Shown here in pieces: positions 24,723-33,380 of a DNA stretch of 64,000 bases. Position 1 is the stretch's first letter; each line of letters starts with the position of its first letter. The stretch lies in assembly GCA_040905145.1 (NCBI GenBank), contig JBBDSC010000165.1, positions 1 to 64,000 of the forward strand, written 5' to 3'. The translations under genes and the position numbers were made by a program. The notes under the pieces were generated by a model that had not been told where the DNA came from, did no database searches, and was given only the letters and a program-made list of their open reading frames with translations. The DNA comes from DATGMS01 sp040905145 (GTDB lineage: Bacteria > Bacteroidota > Bacteroidia > Cytophagales > Cyclobacteriaceae).

Positions 24723-26183
24723 CTACTCCCCTTGTGCCAAAGAAAAGCCTCTCTGCCCATCAAAAGTGTAAAGATTTTCGGTTTTGATAAAATCAAACCC
24801 CAGGTCTTGCACTTGTTTCAAAACAGAAAGGATGTGGGCATGGCTGATGGCTGTTTCATCCGCATTGAAGAAGCGCACCCGCCAATGATCTGAACAGTAG
24901 GTTTCCGGCATTCCATCGGGATATACTTTGACCCCCCTATTGGTAATCAGCTGCATCTTCAAACCATTTGCATCCACTGCCTTTAATTTATCTCCTATCA
25001 CATTGGCATCCCGTGTTCCTTCTTTCCAGTCGATAAACACATCCAAACCGATCAATTCCTTCACTGAAGGGGTTCTTTCTTTTAATTTGATGGTTCCTGA
25101 GTCATCATCCCCGGCCTGGCTAAGAAATTTAGCAGGGGTCATGCTGCTGGGCTTCTGCCCCAATCTCCCGATTACTGCCTGGGCAAATTCCTGGGTACCT
25201 ACTTTTTTCCTGGAAGTACCCTCTTGGTAAATATCCCCGGTATGAATTCCATCCTCCAAGGTTTTCATCCAGGCATTGCTGACTTTTTCTGCCACCTCAG
25301 GCTGGCCAATATGGACCAACATCATGATGGCACCATTCAATAATCCGGAAGGGTTGGCCAAATCCTGACCAGCGATGTCGGGGGCAGAACCGTGTATGGC
25401 CTCAAACATAGACACTTCCTGTCCGATGTTGGAGGACCCACCGAGCCCGACAGATCCCGTAATCTGGGCGGCTACGTCCGAAATTATATCCCCGTAAAGA
25501 TTTAAGGTGACGATCACATCAAATATTTCAGGCCTTTCTGCAATCAAAGCCGTTCCTATATCAATGATTTTGTGGTCGGTTTGTATATCAGGATATTCTA
25601 AAGCTACTTCATTGAAAACATCATGAAATAGGCCATCCGCCAACTTCATGATGTTGTCTTTGGTCATACAGGTCACTTTCTTCCTTTTGTATTTCCTGGC
25701 ATACTCAAAAGCATACCGGATAATCTTTTCACTTCCCGGTCTGGATATTAGTTTAAGGCATTGATAGACTTCGTCGGTTTGCCTATGTTCAATACCTGCA
25801 TAAAGATCTTCTTCATTTTCCCGTATGATCACCATGTCTGTTTTAGGATAAAAAGTCTTCACAAAAGGTGAGTAGGCTTTGCAGGGTCTTACATTGGCAA
25901 AAAGGCCTAGTGTTTTTCTGGTGGTCACGTTCAAACTTTTGAAACCTCCTCCTTGAGGCGTAGTAATAGGGGATTTTAGAAACACCTTGGTTTCCCTAAG
26001 TGAATCCCAGGTTCTATCTTCAATTCCTGAACTGATTCCCTTTAAGTATACTTGCTCTCCTATTTCTATTATATCCGGTTCAATCTGAGCACCAGCTGCT
26101 TTAAGAACAGCAAGGGTTGCTTTCATAATTTCAGGACCAATACCGTCACCATAGGCTACGGTTACTTTTCTTTTGGAAGACAT
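24723..26183 (-). CDS. icd: isocitrate dehydrogenase, probably NAD-specific
   Basis: A 486-residue TCA-cycle enzyme that converts isocitrate to 2-oxoglutarate and CO2. It has the isocitrate/isopropylmalate dehydrogenase fold in the long form with an extra C-terminal domain (about 345-486), like Thermus and Rickettsia-type enzymes. Key sites are GDGIGPEI (12-19), the substrate loop with Ser83 (FKSLNVTTRK), RENEEDLYAG, LNLYGDIISD and the cofactor segment GSAPDIAGQD. Asp269-Ile270 in that segment is the pair typical of NAD-dependent members; NADP enzymes usually have Lys-Tyr there. A -7 box lies upstream. Confidence 0.92.
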   Translation of the reverse strand: MSSKRKVTVAYGDGIGPEIMKATLAVLKAAGAQIEPDIIEIGEQVYLKGISSGIEDRTWDSLRETKVFLKSPITTPQGGGFKSLNVTTRKTLGLFANVRPCKAYSPFVKTFYPKTDMVIIRENEEDLYAGIEHRQTDEVYQCLKLISRPGSEKIIRYAFEYARKYKRKKVTCMTKDNIMKLADGLFHDVFNEVALEYPDIQTDHKIIDIGTALIAERPEIFDVIVTLNLYGDIISDVAAQITGSVGLGGSSNIGQEVSMFEAIHGSAPDIAGQDLANPSGLLNGAIMMLVHIGQPEVAEKVSNAWMKTLEDGIHTGDIYQEGTSRKKVGTQEFAQAVIGRLGQKPSSMTPAKFLSQAGDDDSGTIKLKERTPSVKELIGLDVFIDWKEGTRDANVIGDKLKAVDANGLKMQLITNRGVKVYPDGMPETYCSDHWRVRFFNADETAISHAHILSVLKQVQDLGFDFIKTENLYTFDGQRGFSLAQGE

Positions 26184-26217
26184 GCGGTTTTCTAATTAGC
26201 TGGATTAAATAATTATA

Positions 26218-26225
26218 CAAAAATA
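26218..26225 (-). promoter_or_regulatory. -7 box of icd
   Basis: Read on the minus strand TATTTTTG, a match to TAnnTTTG, 34 bases before the icd ATG. No clear -33 TTTG at the expected spacing. Confidence 0.4.
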
Positions 26226-26343
26226 AGAAAATTTATGAAAAAGAGGATGAGTCTACTGCAATTGGCTTGATGCAAAAAAATTATTTTACGGTAAGTTTCC
26301 TTATTATCCCTAAGGCTGAATGCTATGATTTTAACAGGAATGC

Positions 26344-26374
26344 TTTGTGATTGATTGCCGTCCTCGTATATTTG
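26344..26374 (+). promoter_or_regulatory. full Bacteroidota promoter of the crotonase gene
   Basis: TTTG (26344-26347), 19 bases, then TATATTTG (26367-26374): an exact match to TTTG-N19-21-TAnnTTTG. It lies 23 bases before the ATG and is the best promoter in the window. Confidence 0.75.
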
Positions 26375-26397
26375 AAACTTAACATTGACTTATAGGA

Positions 26398-27183
26398 ATG
26401 GCTGAACAAAAAAATATTCTTTCCGAAAATAAAGATGGAATACTTTATCTCACCATCAACAGAGAACCCAAGCTTAATGCCTTAAATTTTAAAACTTTAG
26501 AAGAAATAAAAAACATCTTCAATGAAGTTAGTGACAACAAATCCATCCGCTCCGTGATATTGACCGGTGCGGGAGAAAAAGCTTTTGCTGCCGGGGCGGA
26601 TATTAATGAAATCTCAGAACTTAATGAACTCAATGCCAGGAAATTTTCTGAAAGTGGCCAGGAAATCCTCAGTCTTATCGAAACCTGCCATAAACCTGTA
26701 ATAGCCGTGGTAAACGGATATGCACTTGGTGGAGGATGCGAATTGGCCATGGCTTGCCATATGAGAATAGCTTCTTCTAATGCTAAGTTTGGACAGCCAG
26801 AAGTTAACCTTGGTATCATTCCTGGCTATGGCGGTACGCAAAGACTTACAATGCTCATAGGTAGAGGCAAAGCAAGTGAACTCTTAATGACCGGTGACAT
26901 GATTGGAGCAGAAGAGGCCAAATCCTTAAGATTGGTAAACCATATCGTCCCTACCAAAGATGGCGCCATTGAGAAAGCGGAAGAAATACTCCATAAAATC
27001 ATGTCCAAGGCCCCTTTGGCAATCGGAATGATCGTTGATTGCATCAATTCAGTCTATGAAGATGATGAAAACGGCTATCAAATTGAGGCCAACAGTTTTG
27101 CCAGGTGTGTTAAATCCGAGGATTATCTAGAAGGTACCGCTGCCTTTCTGGAAAAGAGAAAACCTAATTTTAAAGGGGAATAA
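26398..27183 (+). CDS. enoyl-CoA hydratase/isomerase (crotonase)
   Basis: A 261-residue crotonase. It has the oxyanion-hole segments FAAGADINE and GYALGGGCELAM, and both glutamates used by hydratases (Glu115 in GGGCELA and Glu135 in FGQPEVNLGI), so hydration of 2-enoyl-CoA in beta-oxidation or a related path is likely. The PGYGGTQRL block and C-terminal helices are normal. It stands alone between icd and the flippase operon, with a consensus promoter and a terminator overlapping its stop. The exact chain length or pathway cannot be told. Confidence 0.93.
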   Translation: MAEQKNILSENKDGILYLTINREPKLNALNFKTLEEIKNIFNEVSDNKSIRSVILTGAGEKAFAAGADINEISELNELNARKFSESGQEILSLIETCHKPVIAVVNGYALGGGCELAMACHMRIASSNAKFGQPEVNLGIIPGYGGTQRLTMLIGRGKASELLMTGDMIGAEEAKSLRLVNHIVPTKDGAIEKAEEILHKIMSKAPLAIGMIVDCINSVYEDDENGYQIEANSFARCVKSEDYLEGTAAFLEKRKPNFKGE

Positions 27184-27193
27184 GTCCCCTTTT
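27172..27193 (+). terminator. terminator overlapping the crotonase stop codon
   Basis: Hairpin AAAGGGGA...TCCCCTTT with a T-run after it; the stop TAA at 27181-27183 is in the loop. The flippase begins only 17 bases beyond, so some read-through into that operon is possible. Confidence 0.7.
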
Positions 27194-27209
27194 TATTTTT
27201 TTATAGCTC

Positions 27210-28754
27210 ATGAGCCAACTTAAAAAATTAGCCGGCCAAACGGCCATTTATGGGATAAGCAGCATTTTGGGCAAAACAGTTAATTTTTTACTTATCCCTA
27301 TATATACTGATTATCTCCCAAAAGAAGATGTTGGTGCATTTACGGTAATTTATGCGTTTATTGCCTTTTTCAATGTGGTGTTTACCTTTGGCATGGAAAC
27401 TGCCTATTTCCGTTTCTCAACCGGAAAAGGACTGGACCCCACAAAGGTTTATAGCACTGCCCAGTCTTTGCTTATCACTACTTCACTTTCCCTGGGAGCC
27501 TTGCTTTACCTCAGTTCCGGCCAACTGGCAGAATTATTGGATTATTCTGGAAAAGCCTATTTGTTTAAATGGGTGGCCCTGATCCTGACCATCGATGCCA
27601 TAATGGCCATTCCTTTTGCCAAGCTCAGGGTTGAAAACAAAGCTCTTACCTTTTCCTTCACCAAGCTCCTGAATATCGGACTCAACGTGGGCTTCAACAT
27701 ATTCTTTATCATATTCTGCCATCATGTTTATGCCGGGGATATTTTACCTTCAATTCAACCTTTAATCCAGTCATTTTATAATCCCGATTGGGGCGTGGAT
27801 TATATTCTTCTTTCCAATTTACTGGCCAATGCCCTTATCCTTCCCCTGTTGTTTTTTTTGACAGGGAAATTTACCTTCATTTTGGACAAAAGCTATTTGA
27901 AGCCCATGTGGCATTATTCGGTGCCCCTTTTGTTCATGGGGCTGGCCGGCGTGACCAATGAAGTTTTCTCCAGAGGCTTGTTTGAATATACCTTACCGGA
28001 AAATTTCTATGAAGGCCTTTCCAAAAGAGAAGCTGGCGGAGTATTTGGGGCCAACTTTAAGCTGGCAATCTTGATGAATCTTATCATTCAGGCTTTTAAA
28101 TATGCAGCAGAGCCTTTCTTTTTCCAGCAGGCAGAAAATAAAAACAATCCTGAAATTTTCGCTAAGGTGATGCACTGGTTTATTATATGCTGTTCTTTGC
28201 TTATGGTGGCCGTTACGGTAAATTTGGATATTATAGGTCCATTGTTTTTAAGAGGGGAAGGCTATGAAAGGGGATTGGACATTGTTCCTATTTTATTAAT
28301 GGGATATCTTTTCTTGGGCATATACTACAACCTCAGCATCTGGTTTAAAATCACTGACCGAACCAAATACAGTTTTTATATCACGTTGGCAGGTGCCATA
28401 ATCACCCTCATTGTTCTTTTCACTTTGATTCCTGTTTTTGGATTTGTGGGAGCCGCTTTAAGTACTTTATTGTCCTACTTGACAATGAGCATTATTTGCT
28501 ACTACATTGGACAGAAACATTATCCCATTCCTTATCAGACAAAAAGGGGTGTTTTTTATCTTATGACTGCTTTTGTTTTTGGATATCTTGGATTTTTAAT
28601 TGACATGGATCATGCTGTCGGTGATTTCTTAGCCAAGAATGCATTTATTTTAGCTTATGCTTTTATAATTATCTTAATGGAAAAAAAGGAATTATATTTG
28701 ATCCTCAACTCAATAATAGGAAATAAAGAACATGCAAGTAAAAGTAATCAATAA
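27210..28754 (+). CDS. polysaccharide flippase (Wzx/MATE-like)
   Basis: A 514-residue membrane protein with about 14 predicted helices, of the polysaccharide-biosynthesis export family. It begins MSQLKKLAGQTAIYGISSILGK, with the next residues TVNFLLIPIYTDYL, the standard first-helix pattern. The C-terminal LVAALSTLLSYLTMSI-like segment (VGAALSTLLSYL) is also typical. It should flip a lipid-linked saccharide, possibly for O-antigen or capsule, across the inner membrane. It heads a row that continues with dut, a TPR protein, a DUF4292 lipoprotein and an EnvC-like protein, an order seen in many Bacteroidota. The 3' end overlaps dut by 23 bases. Confidence 0.9.
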   Translation: MSQLKKLAGQTAIYGISSILGKTVNFLLIPIYTDYLPKEDVGAFTVIYAFIAFFNVVFTFGMETAYFRFSTGKGLDPTKVYSTAQSLLITTSLSLGALLYLSSGQLAELLDYSGKAYLFKWVALILTIDAIMAIPFAKLRVENKALTFSFTKLLNIGLNVGFNIFFIIFCHHVYAGDILPSIQPLIQSFYNPDWGVDYILLSNLLANALILPLLFFLTGKFTFILDKSYLKPMWHYSVPLLFMGLAGVTNEVFSRGLFEYTLPENFYEGLSKREAGGVFGANFKLAILMNLIIQAFKYAAEPFFFQQAENKNNPEIFAKVMHWFIICCSLLMVAVTVNLDIIGPLFLRGEGYERGLDIVPILLMGYLFLGIYYNLSIWFKITDRTKYSFYITLAGAIITLIVLFTLIPVFGFVGAALSTLLSYLTMSIICYYIGQKHYPIPYQTKRGVFYLMTAFVFGYLGFLIDMDHAVGDFLAKNAFILAYAFIIILMEKKELYLILNSIIGNKEHASKSNQ

Positions 28755-29166
28755 TTCCAAACACTCCTTACCCGAATATCATACTGCCCTTTCTGCCGGA
28801 TTGGATCTTAGGGCCGATCTGAAAAGCCCAATTGTACTGAAACCTCTGGAAAGGCAGTTGATAGGAACAGGGCTCTTTATGGAATTGCCGGCAGGATATG
28901 AGGCGCAAATAAGACCGAGGAGCGGATTAGCCTACAAGCACGGGCTATCGGTCTTGAACAGTCCCGGAACCATTGATGCAGATTACCGGGGCGAAATAAA
29001 AGTGCTGTTGGTCAACTTAAGCCAAGACACTTTTACTGTTAATGACGGTGAAAGAATAGCCCAAATGGTCATCGCAAAACATGAACAAATACAATGGGAG
29101 GAATCGGCAGATCTCTCACAAACAGAAAGAGGTACGGGTGGCTATGGCAGTACGGGGAAATCTTGA
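28732..29166 (+). CDS. dut: dUTP diphosphatase
   Basis: A 144-residue trimeric dUTPase that hydrolyses dUTP to dUMP and pyrophosphate, keeping uracil out of DNA. All five motifs are present: I AGLDLRADL, II PRSGLA, III GTIDADYRGEI, IV AQMVI, V RGTGGYGSTGK. The start lies inside the flippase 3' end with a 23-base overlap, so it is translated by coupling or re-initiation. Length is normal. Confidence 0.96.
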   Translation: MQVKVINNSKHSLPEYHTALSAGLDLRADLKSPIVLKPLERQLIGTGLFMELPAGYEAQIRPRSGLAYKHGLSVLNSPGTIDADYRGEIKVLLVNLSQDTFTVNDGERIAQMVIAKHEQIQWEESADLSQTERGTGGYGSTGKS

Positions 29167-29281
29167 GTCATTATAAGTCAGAAGGTACTCACAGTAAGGC
29201 AGGCCGGATGCCTAACACAAATATCATAGGGCCATCAATAAAGTCCATTGTTGCTCTTGGAAGTATGAACCAAAAAGTCGC

Positions 29282-29289
29282 TAAATTTG
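29282..29289 (+). promoter_or_regulatory. -7 box before the TPR gene
   Basis: TAAATTTG (TAnnTTTG), 30 bases before ATG 29319, with TTG about 22 bases upstream. It supports the downstream start and an internal promoter in the envelope operon. Confidence 0.5.
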
Positions 29290-29318
29290 TACAAATTCAG
29301 GAGCTTGAAATTAATCAC

Positions 29319-31064
29319 ATGAAAATAAGAAGTAAAAAATCGTCAAAAATCTTGTGGGGCATCCTCTTTCTCTTCATTTTAAGTACCAGTGATGTTTATC
29401 CTCAGTTTAAACTCACGAAAAAAGAAAGAAAACTTCAAGACCGGGAGGCAAAAGCAGATCGGTTGTTTATTGAGGGCCAAAGGTTCTTGATGATTGAGGA
29501 ATACGATAAAGCTTATTTTTATTTCAGTAAAGCCTTGGAATATAAGCCTGAATCAGGGGCAATCAATTACAAAATCGCTGAAATACTGGCCCGGGCCAAC
29601 AAAAACAACGAAGCATTGGAATATGGACAAAAGGCGATAAAAGCAGATCCTGAAAATAAATATTACCATTTGCTGATTGCAGAAGTCTACAGTAAACAAA
29701 AAAAGCCCCAAAAAGCCGCCGAAGTATTAAATTCCTTAATGGAAAATTCGGATGACAATCAGCAGTACATACTGGAATTGGCCTCTCTTTATCTTACCTC
29801 AAAGGAATACGATAAAGCCCTTGATGCTTTGGAAAAGGCCGAGGATTATTATGGGATCGTTGCGCAGCTCACATTCCAAAAACAAAAAATTTATCTGCAG
29901 AAAAATGACCTGGAGAATGCGGTGAAGGAGGGACTAAGGCTAATAGAAGCCCGTCCCGGTCATTCTCAATATGTATTGTCATTGGTTGAAATCCTATTTA
30001 ACAATGGGAAAATAGATAAAGCCCTTGAGGTGGTCCTTAAATCATTGGATACTTACCCAAACCAACCTGACCTGCACTTGGCCACTTATACCCTTTACAA
30101 AGAAAAAGGTTCAATGGAAACGGCTCTGGAGTATTTGATCCAAGCTTTCTCCAATCCTGACCTAGCTGGGGCTGCAAAAGCCAAGGCATATTCTGACATC
30201 CTTCGGGAAATGAAGAGCCAAAAAAGGGATTCCCTATTGACACAGCTGGGACAATTGATGCTGGATCACCACCCCAATGATCCATCTGTTTACACCATCC
30301 TGGGCAATAAAGAACTTTTCTCACAAAATAAAAAGAAGGCCCTTGGCTATTACAAAAAATCCCTTGAACTCAACCCCGCCAACGAGGAGGTGATGCAAGG
30401 AACAATCACCTTGATGTTTGAATTGAGAGAGAATTTTGCGGATATTGAGCAATATACCGTCATGGCCATTGAAGAGTTCCCGGATAAAGCGGAATTCTGG
30501 TTTTTTGATGGCACCAGCAAACTGTCACTGAAAAAATACCAGGCAGCGGAAACCTCTCTTTTAAAAGCTTTGGAGCTGAATAAGGGCCGCAATAAACAAT
30601 TGGATATTTTAGCGGGTGGGCAATTGGGGGACACCTATCATTCATTAAAGAAAAAAGAAGAGGCCTATAAAGCTTATGAAAAAGTTTTGGTCTTAAGTCC
30701 GGACAATGAACACATTTTAAATAATTATGCCTACTTCCTTTCGTTGGATAAAAAAGACTTGGCTAAAGCTAAGAAAATGTCGGAAAAGCTGGTTTTGAAG
30801 TTTCCAAAAAACGCCACCTATCTGGATACCCACGCCTGGGTCCTGTTTCAATTGCAGGATTATGAAGATGCCAGGCTATTTATGAAAGAAGCTTTGGAAA
30901 ACCAGACCCACCCAAGTGGCATCATGTATGAACATTATGGCGACATCCTTTTTAAATTAGGGAATAAAAAGGAAGCATGGGATTATTGGAAAAAAGCAGA
31001 AAGATTGGAAGATGTTTCAGATCTATTGGATAAAAAAATAAAGAACCAGCAATATTATGAATAG
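29319..31064 (+). CDS. exported TPR-repeat protein
   Basis: A 581-residue protein built mostly of tetratricopeptide repeats. After a basic start and one hydrophobic segment (about 8-28, a signal peptide ending near VYPQF) come about a dozen TPR helices pairs; examples are EEYDKAYFYFSKALEYKPES, KALGYYKKSLELNPAN and EAYKAYEKVLVLSPDN. The longer open frame from 29094 adds 75 residues that overlap dut and are not protein-like. A promoter lies just before this start. Its likely role is a periplasmic or outer-membrane scaffold for the genes beside it; no enzyme motif was seen. It overlaps the next gene by eight bases. Confidence 0.88.
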   Translation: MKIRSKKSSKILWGILFLFILSTSDVYPQFKLTKKERKLQDREAKADRLFIEGQRFLMIEEYDKAYFYFSKALEYKPESGAINYKIAEILARANKNNEALEYGQKAIKADPENKYYHLLIAEVYSKQKKPQKAAEVLNSLMENSDDNQQYILELASLYLTSKEYDKALDALEKAEDYYGIVAQLTFQKQKIYLQKNDLENAVKEGLRLIEARPGHSQYVLSLVEILFNNGKIDKALEVVLKSLDTYPNQPDLHLATYTLYKEKGSMETALEYLIQAFSNPDLAGAAKAKAYSDILREMKSQKRDSLLTQLGQLMLDHHPNDPSVYTILGNKELFSQNKKKALGYYKKSLELNPANEEVMQGTITLMFELRENFADIEQYTVMAIEEFPDKAEFWFFDGTSKLSLKKYQAAETSLLKALELNKGRNKQLDILAGGQLGDTYHSLKKKEEAYKAYEKVLVLSPDNEHILNNYAYFLSLDKKDLAKAKKMSEKLVLKFPKNATYLDTHAWVLFQLQDYEDARLFMKEALENQTHPSGIMYEHYGDILFKLGNKKEAWDYWKKAERLEDVSDLLDKKIKNQQYYE

Positions 31065-31797
31065 CCGTTTTTTACTTGCTTTTTTCCTGACCCTGATTTT
31101 TTTGTCAGGGTGCGCCAAAAAGCCCCTCCTCTACTCTACCGATGAGATAATGGAGGAATTTGATCCAAATTATCTTGATTTTGATTACTTAAGTGCAAAA
31201 TCTCGGATAGTATTGGAAGAGCAAAGCGGAAGGACCACAAGGGGAGTTCTAAACTTGCGGGCCAAAAAAGACAGTGTAATTTGGTTCAGCCTCTCACCGG
31301 GTTTAGGAATAGAGGCCGCCAGAGGCATTATAACCAAGGAGGAAATTAAAATAAAGGACCGGATCAACGGGAAAGAAATCCATATGACCTACGATAAATT
31401 TGAAGAAGAGTATGGGGTTAAATTAAGCCTTTATCTATTTCAAAACATACTTTTTGCCAATGTGCCACATGAATTCGGCTATCGTGACCGTGTAATTAGG
31501 ATAGGTAAAACATTTGAACTACTCCAGCGGAGGGAAAATGTGAGGTATAAATCCATCATCAGTGCCAGTCATGGCAAAGTAATGGAATTGGAAACTGTTT
31601 CCAAAACAGACGACGGTAAAGTATCTGCCATTTATCCTGAATTCAAGGATGTGGAAAATCAACCTTTCGCCCATAAAATTTTAATTAATATGGTATTGAA
31701 CCTGGCCAATAAGCCCAAATCCAGGATGCTGGTCAATTTGGAAATCAATAAGGTAGATCTGACTGATGGCCCACTTTCATTTCCCTTTAACTTTTAA
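31057..31797 (+). CDS. DUF4292 lipoprotein
   Basis: A 246-residue lipoprotein with lipobox FLSGC (Cys19). The body matches the DUF4292 family of Bacteroidota, thought to resemble LolB/LolA-like half-barrels: NLRAKKDSVIWFSLSP near 66-81, GIEAARGIIT and the later FAHKILINMVL. Family context suggests outer-membrane lipoprotein or lipid handling, but that is unproven. It is locked between the TPR and EnvC-like genes (overlap of 8 bases upstream, 3 bases gap downstream), so the three are one operon. Confidence 0.85.
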   Translation: MNSRFLLAFFLTLIFLSGCAKKPLLYSTDEIMEEFDPNYLDFDYLSAKSRIVLEEQSGRTTRGVLNLRAKKDSVIWFSLSPGLGIEAARGIITKEEIKIKDRINGKEIHMTYDKFEEEYGVKLSLYLFQNILFANVPHEFGYRDRVIRIGKTFELLQRRENVRYKSIISASHGKVMELETVSKTDDGKVSAIYPEFKDVENQPFAHKILINMVLNLANKPKSRMLVNLEINKVDLTDGPLSFPFNF

Positions 31798-31800
31798 GGA

Positions 31801-33051
31801 ATGAACCGCGTAAAGCCTCTCATTTATCTTATACTGTTCGGTTTGATGTTTCTGTCAAACTTTCCCGAAGGCCTTTCCCAAAGCAAAAGGACCCGGGCGC
31901 AATTGGAAAAGGAGAAAGCAAATGTACAAAAGAGATTGATGGAATTTGACCTAATCCTTAAGCAAACATCCGCTCGGAAAAAAAACACGCTGGGAGAGCT
32001 GAAAGCAGTCAACAGCCAATTGGAAGCCAGAATAGCTTATATCAATACCCTAGACAGGGAAGTGACGCTTATCAATAGGGAAATTGATGAAACAGAGAAA
32101 AAAATAGGTTCCCTGGAAAATGACCTGAAAAACCTTAAAGAGGAATATGCCAAAATGATCTACACCTCCTCAAAGTTGAACAGGGGAGTTACTATCATGA
32201 CCTTCATCTTCAGCTCCTCTACTTTCAAGCAATTTTATATGAGGTTAAGATATCTCAAACAATATAGTGATGCAAGGAAAAAGCAAGTGGCTCAAATTGA
32301 GCAAGTAAACGCAGATCTTGAGGACCAAAGGAGGGTATTGGAGGAAAAGAGGGAAGAAAAGAAGATGGTCATCAATCAGGAACAAAAACAGAAACAACAA
32401 CTTGATCTCTTAAAAGATGAGCAGCAGGGAATCGTAAACACCCTGACTCAAAAAGAGGAGGAGCTTAAAAAAGAAATTGCCGCAACAAAAAAGCAGCAGG
32501 AACAACTGAATAAACTAATCAGAATGGTCATAGAGGAGGAGATCAGGCTTGCTGAAGCGGAAGCCAAGAAGAAAGATTCCAAGATCACCACTGCCCCAGG
32601 CAGCAAAATTCCGCTTACCCCTGAAGCTGCAGCCCTTTCCAGTTCGTTTGAGGGCAATAAAGGTAAAATCCCATGGCCGGTAGCTCGTGGCTTTATATCC
32701 AGGCGATATGGAACACACCCCCACCCTTCCCTCAAAGGGATTATGGAAACCAATGATGGGGTGGATATCCAAACGAATTCTGATGAAACCGTTCGGTCTG
32801 TTTTTGATGGAGTGGTCACAAAAATTACGACCGTTCCGGGAATGGGAGGCACGATAATTATCAGACATGGGGAATATTATACCATGTACAGTCGTTTGAA
32901 AACAATATCCGTGAAGTCTGGGCAACAGGTAAATTCCAACACCCCCATAGGAACTGTCTATACGGATGGGGATGGCATAGCCGAAGTCCACTTTCAGACG
33001 TGGAAAGGGTTGGAAGTTATGGACCCTTCTATTTGGTTATCCCAGAAATAA
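31801..33051 (+). CDS. EnvC-like murein hydrolase activator with degenerate M23 domain
   Basis: A 416-residue exported protein with the EnvC plan: signal peptide (to about Ser26), two long coiled-coil stretches (about 30-120 and 155-260), then a LytM/M23 domain (about 300-416). The M23 metal ligands are broken: the site normally HxGVD reads NDGVD (Asp kept, His lost), YxHL reads YSRL, and HLHF reads EVHF. It is therefore probably not a peptidase but an activator of an amidase at the division site, as E. coli EnvC is. It is the last gene of the flippase-dut-TPR-DUF4292 row. Confidence 0.9.
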   Translation: MNRVKPLIYLILFGLMFLSNFPEGLSQSKRTRAQLEKEKANVQKRLMEFDLILKQTSARKKNTLGELKAVNSQLEARIAYINTLDREVTLINREIDETEKKIGSLENDLKNLKEEYAKMIYTSSKLNRGVTIMTFIFSSSTFKQFYMRLRYLKQYSDARKKQVAQIEQVNADLEDQRRVLEEKREEKKMVINQEQKQKQQLDLLKDEQQGIVNTLTQKEEELKKEIAATKKQQEQLNKLIRMVIEEEIRLAEAEAKKKDSKITTAPGSKIPLTPEAAALSSSFEGNKGKIPWPVARGFISRRYGTHPHPSLKGIMETNDGVDIQTNSDETVRSVFDGVVTKITTVPGMGGTIIIRHGEYYTMYSRLKTISVKSGQQVNSNTPIGTVYTDGDGIAEVHFQTWKGLEVMDPSIWLSQK

Positions 33052-33104
33052 TCCATTTATTATCCGTATATTTGAAAAAAGGAGAAATAACTCTGTGCCT
33101 TTCT

Positions 33105-33134
33105 TTTGCGTTAAAAAAGCACAGTATATATTTG
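33105..33134 (+). promoter_or_regulatory. promoter of tatA
   Basis: TTTG (33105-33108), 18 bases, then TATATTTG (33127-33134). An additional TATATTTG lies at 33067-33074. The -33 sits in a short dispersed element (see findings), so the exact start site is uncertain. Confidence 0.5.
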
Positions 33135-33164
33135 TAACATTAACTAAACCAAAACAAACTTATT

Positions 33165-33368
33165 ATGAATACATTGGGTTTCATTCAAAATATAGGAGGT
33201 GGATCATTGGTGCTCATCATATTGGTGGTCATCCTTCTCTTCGGCGCTAAAAGAATACCTGAATTGGCAAGGGGTCTGGGAAAAGGGATCAGAGAATTCA
33301 AAGACGCCACCAAAGAAATTCAGGATGATTTAGAGGAAGGTATAAAAGACAAAAAGAAATCACACTAA
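33165..33368 (+). CDS. tatA: Sec-independent translocase TatA/E
   Basis: A 67-residue Tat pore component: a short N terminus, one membrane helix (about 14-28, SLVLIILVVILLFGA), the hinge FGAKRIPELARGLGKGIREF typical of TatA, and a charged amphipathic tail. It forms the channel for folded proteins with twin-arginine signals; the sulfite oxidase in this window has such a signal. tatC is not in the window. It precedes gatA by 12 bases, so the two may be co-transcribed. Confidence 0.92.
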   Translation: MNTLGFIQNIGGGSLVLIILVVILLFGAKRIPELARGLGKGIREFKDATKEIQDDLEEGIKDKKKSH

Positions 33369-33380
33369 AAATTTCTAATC

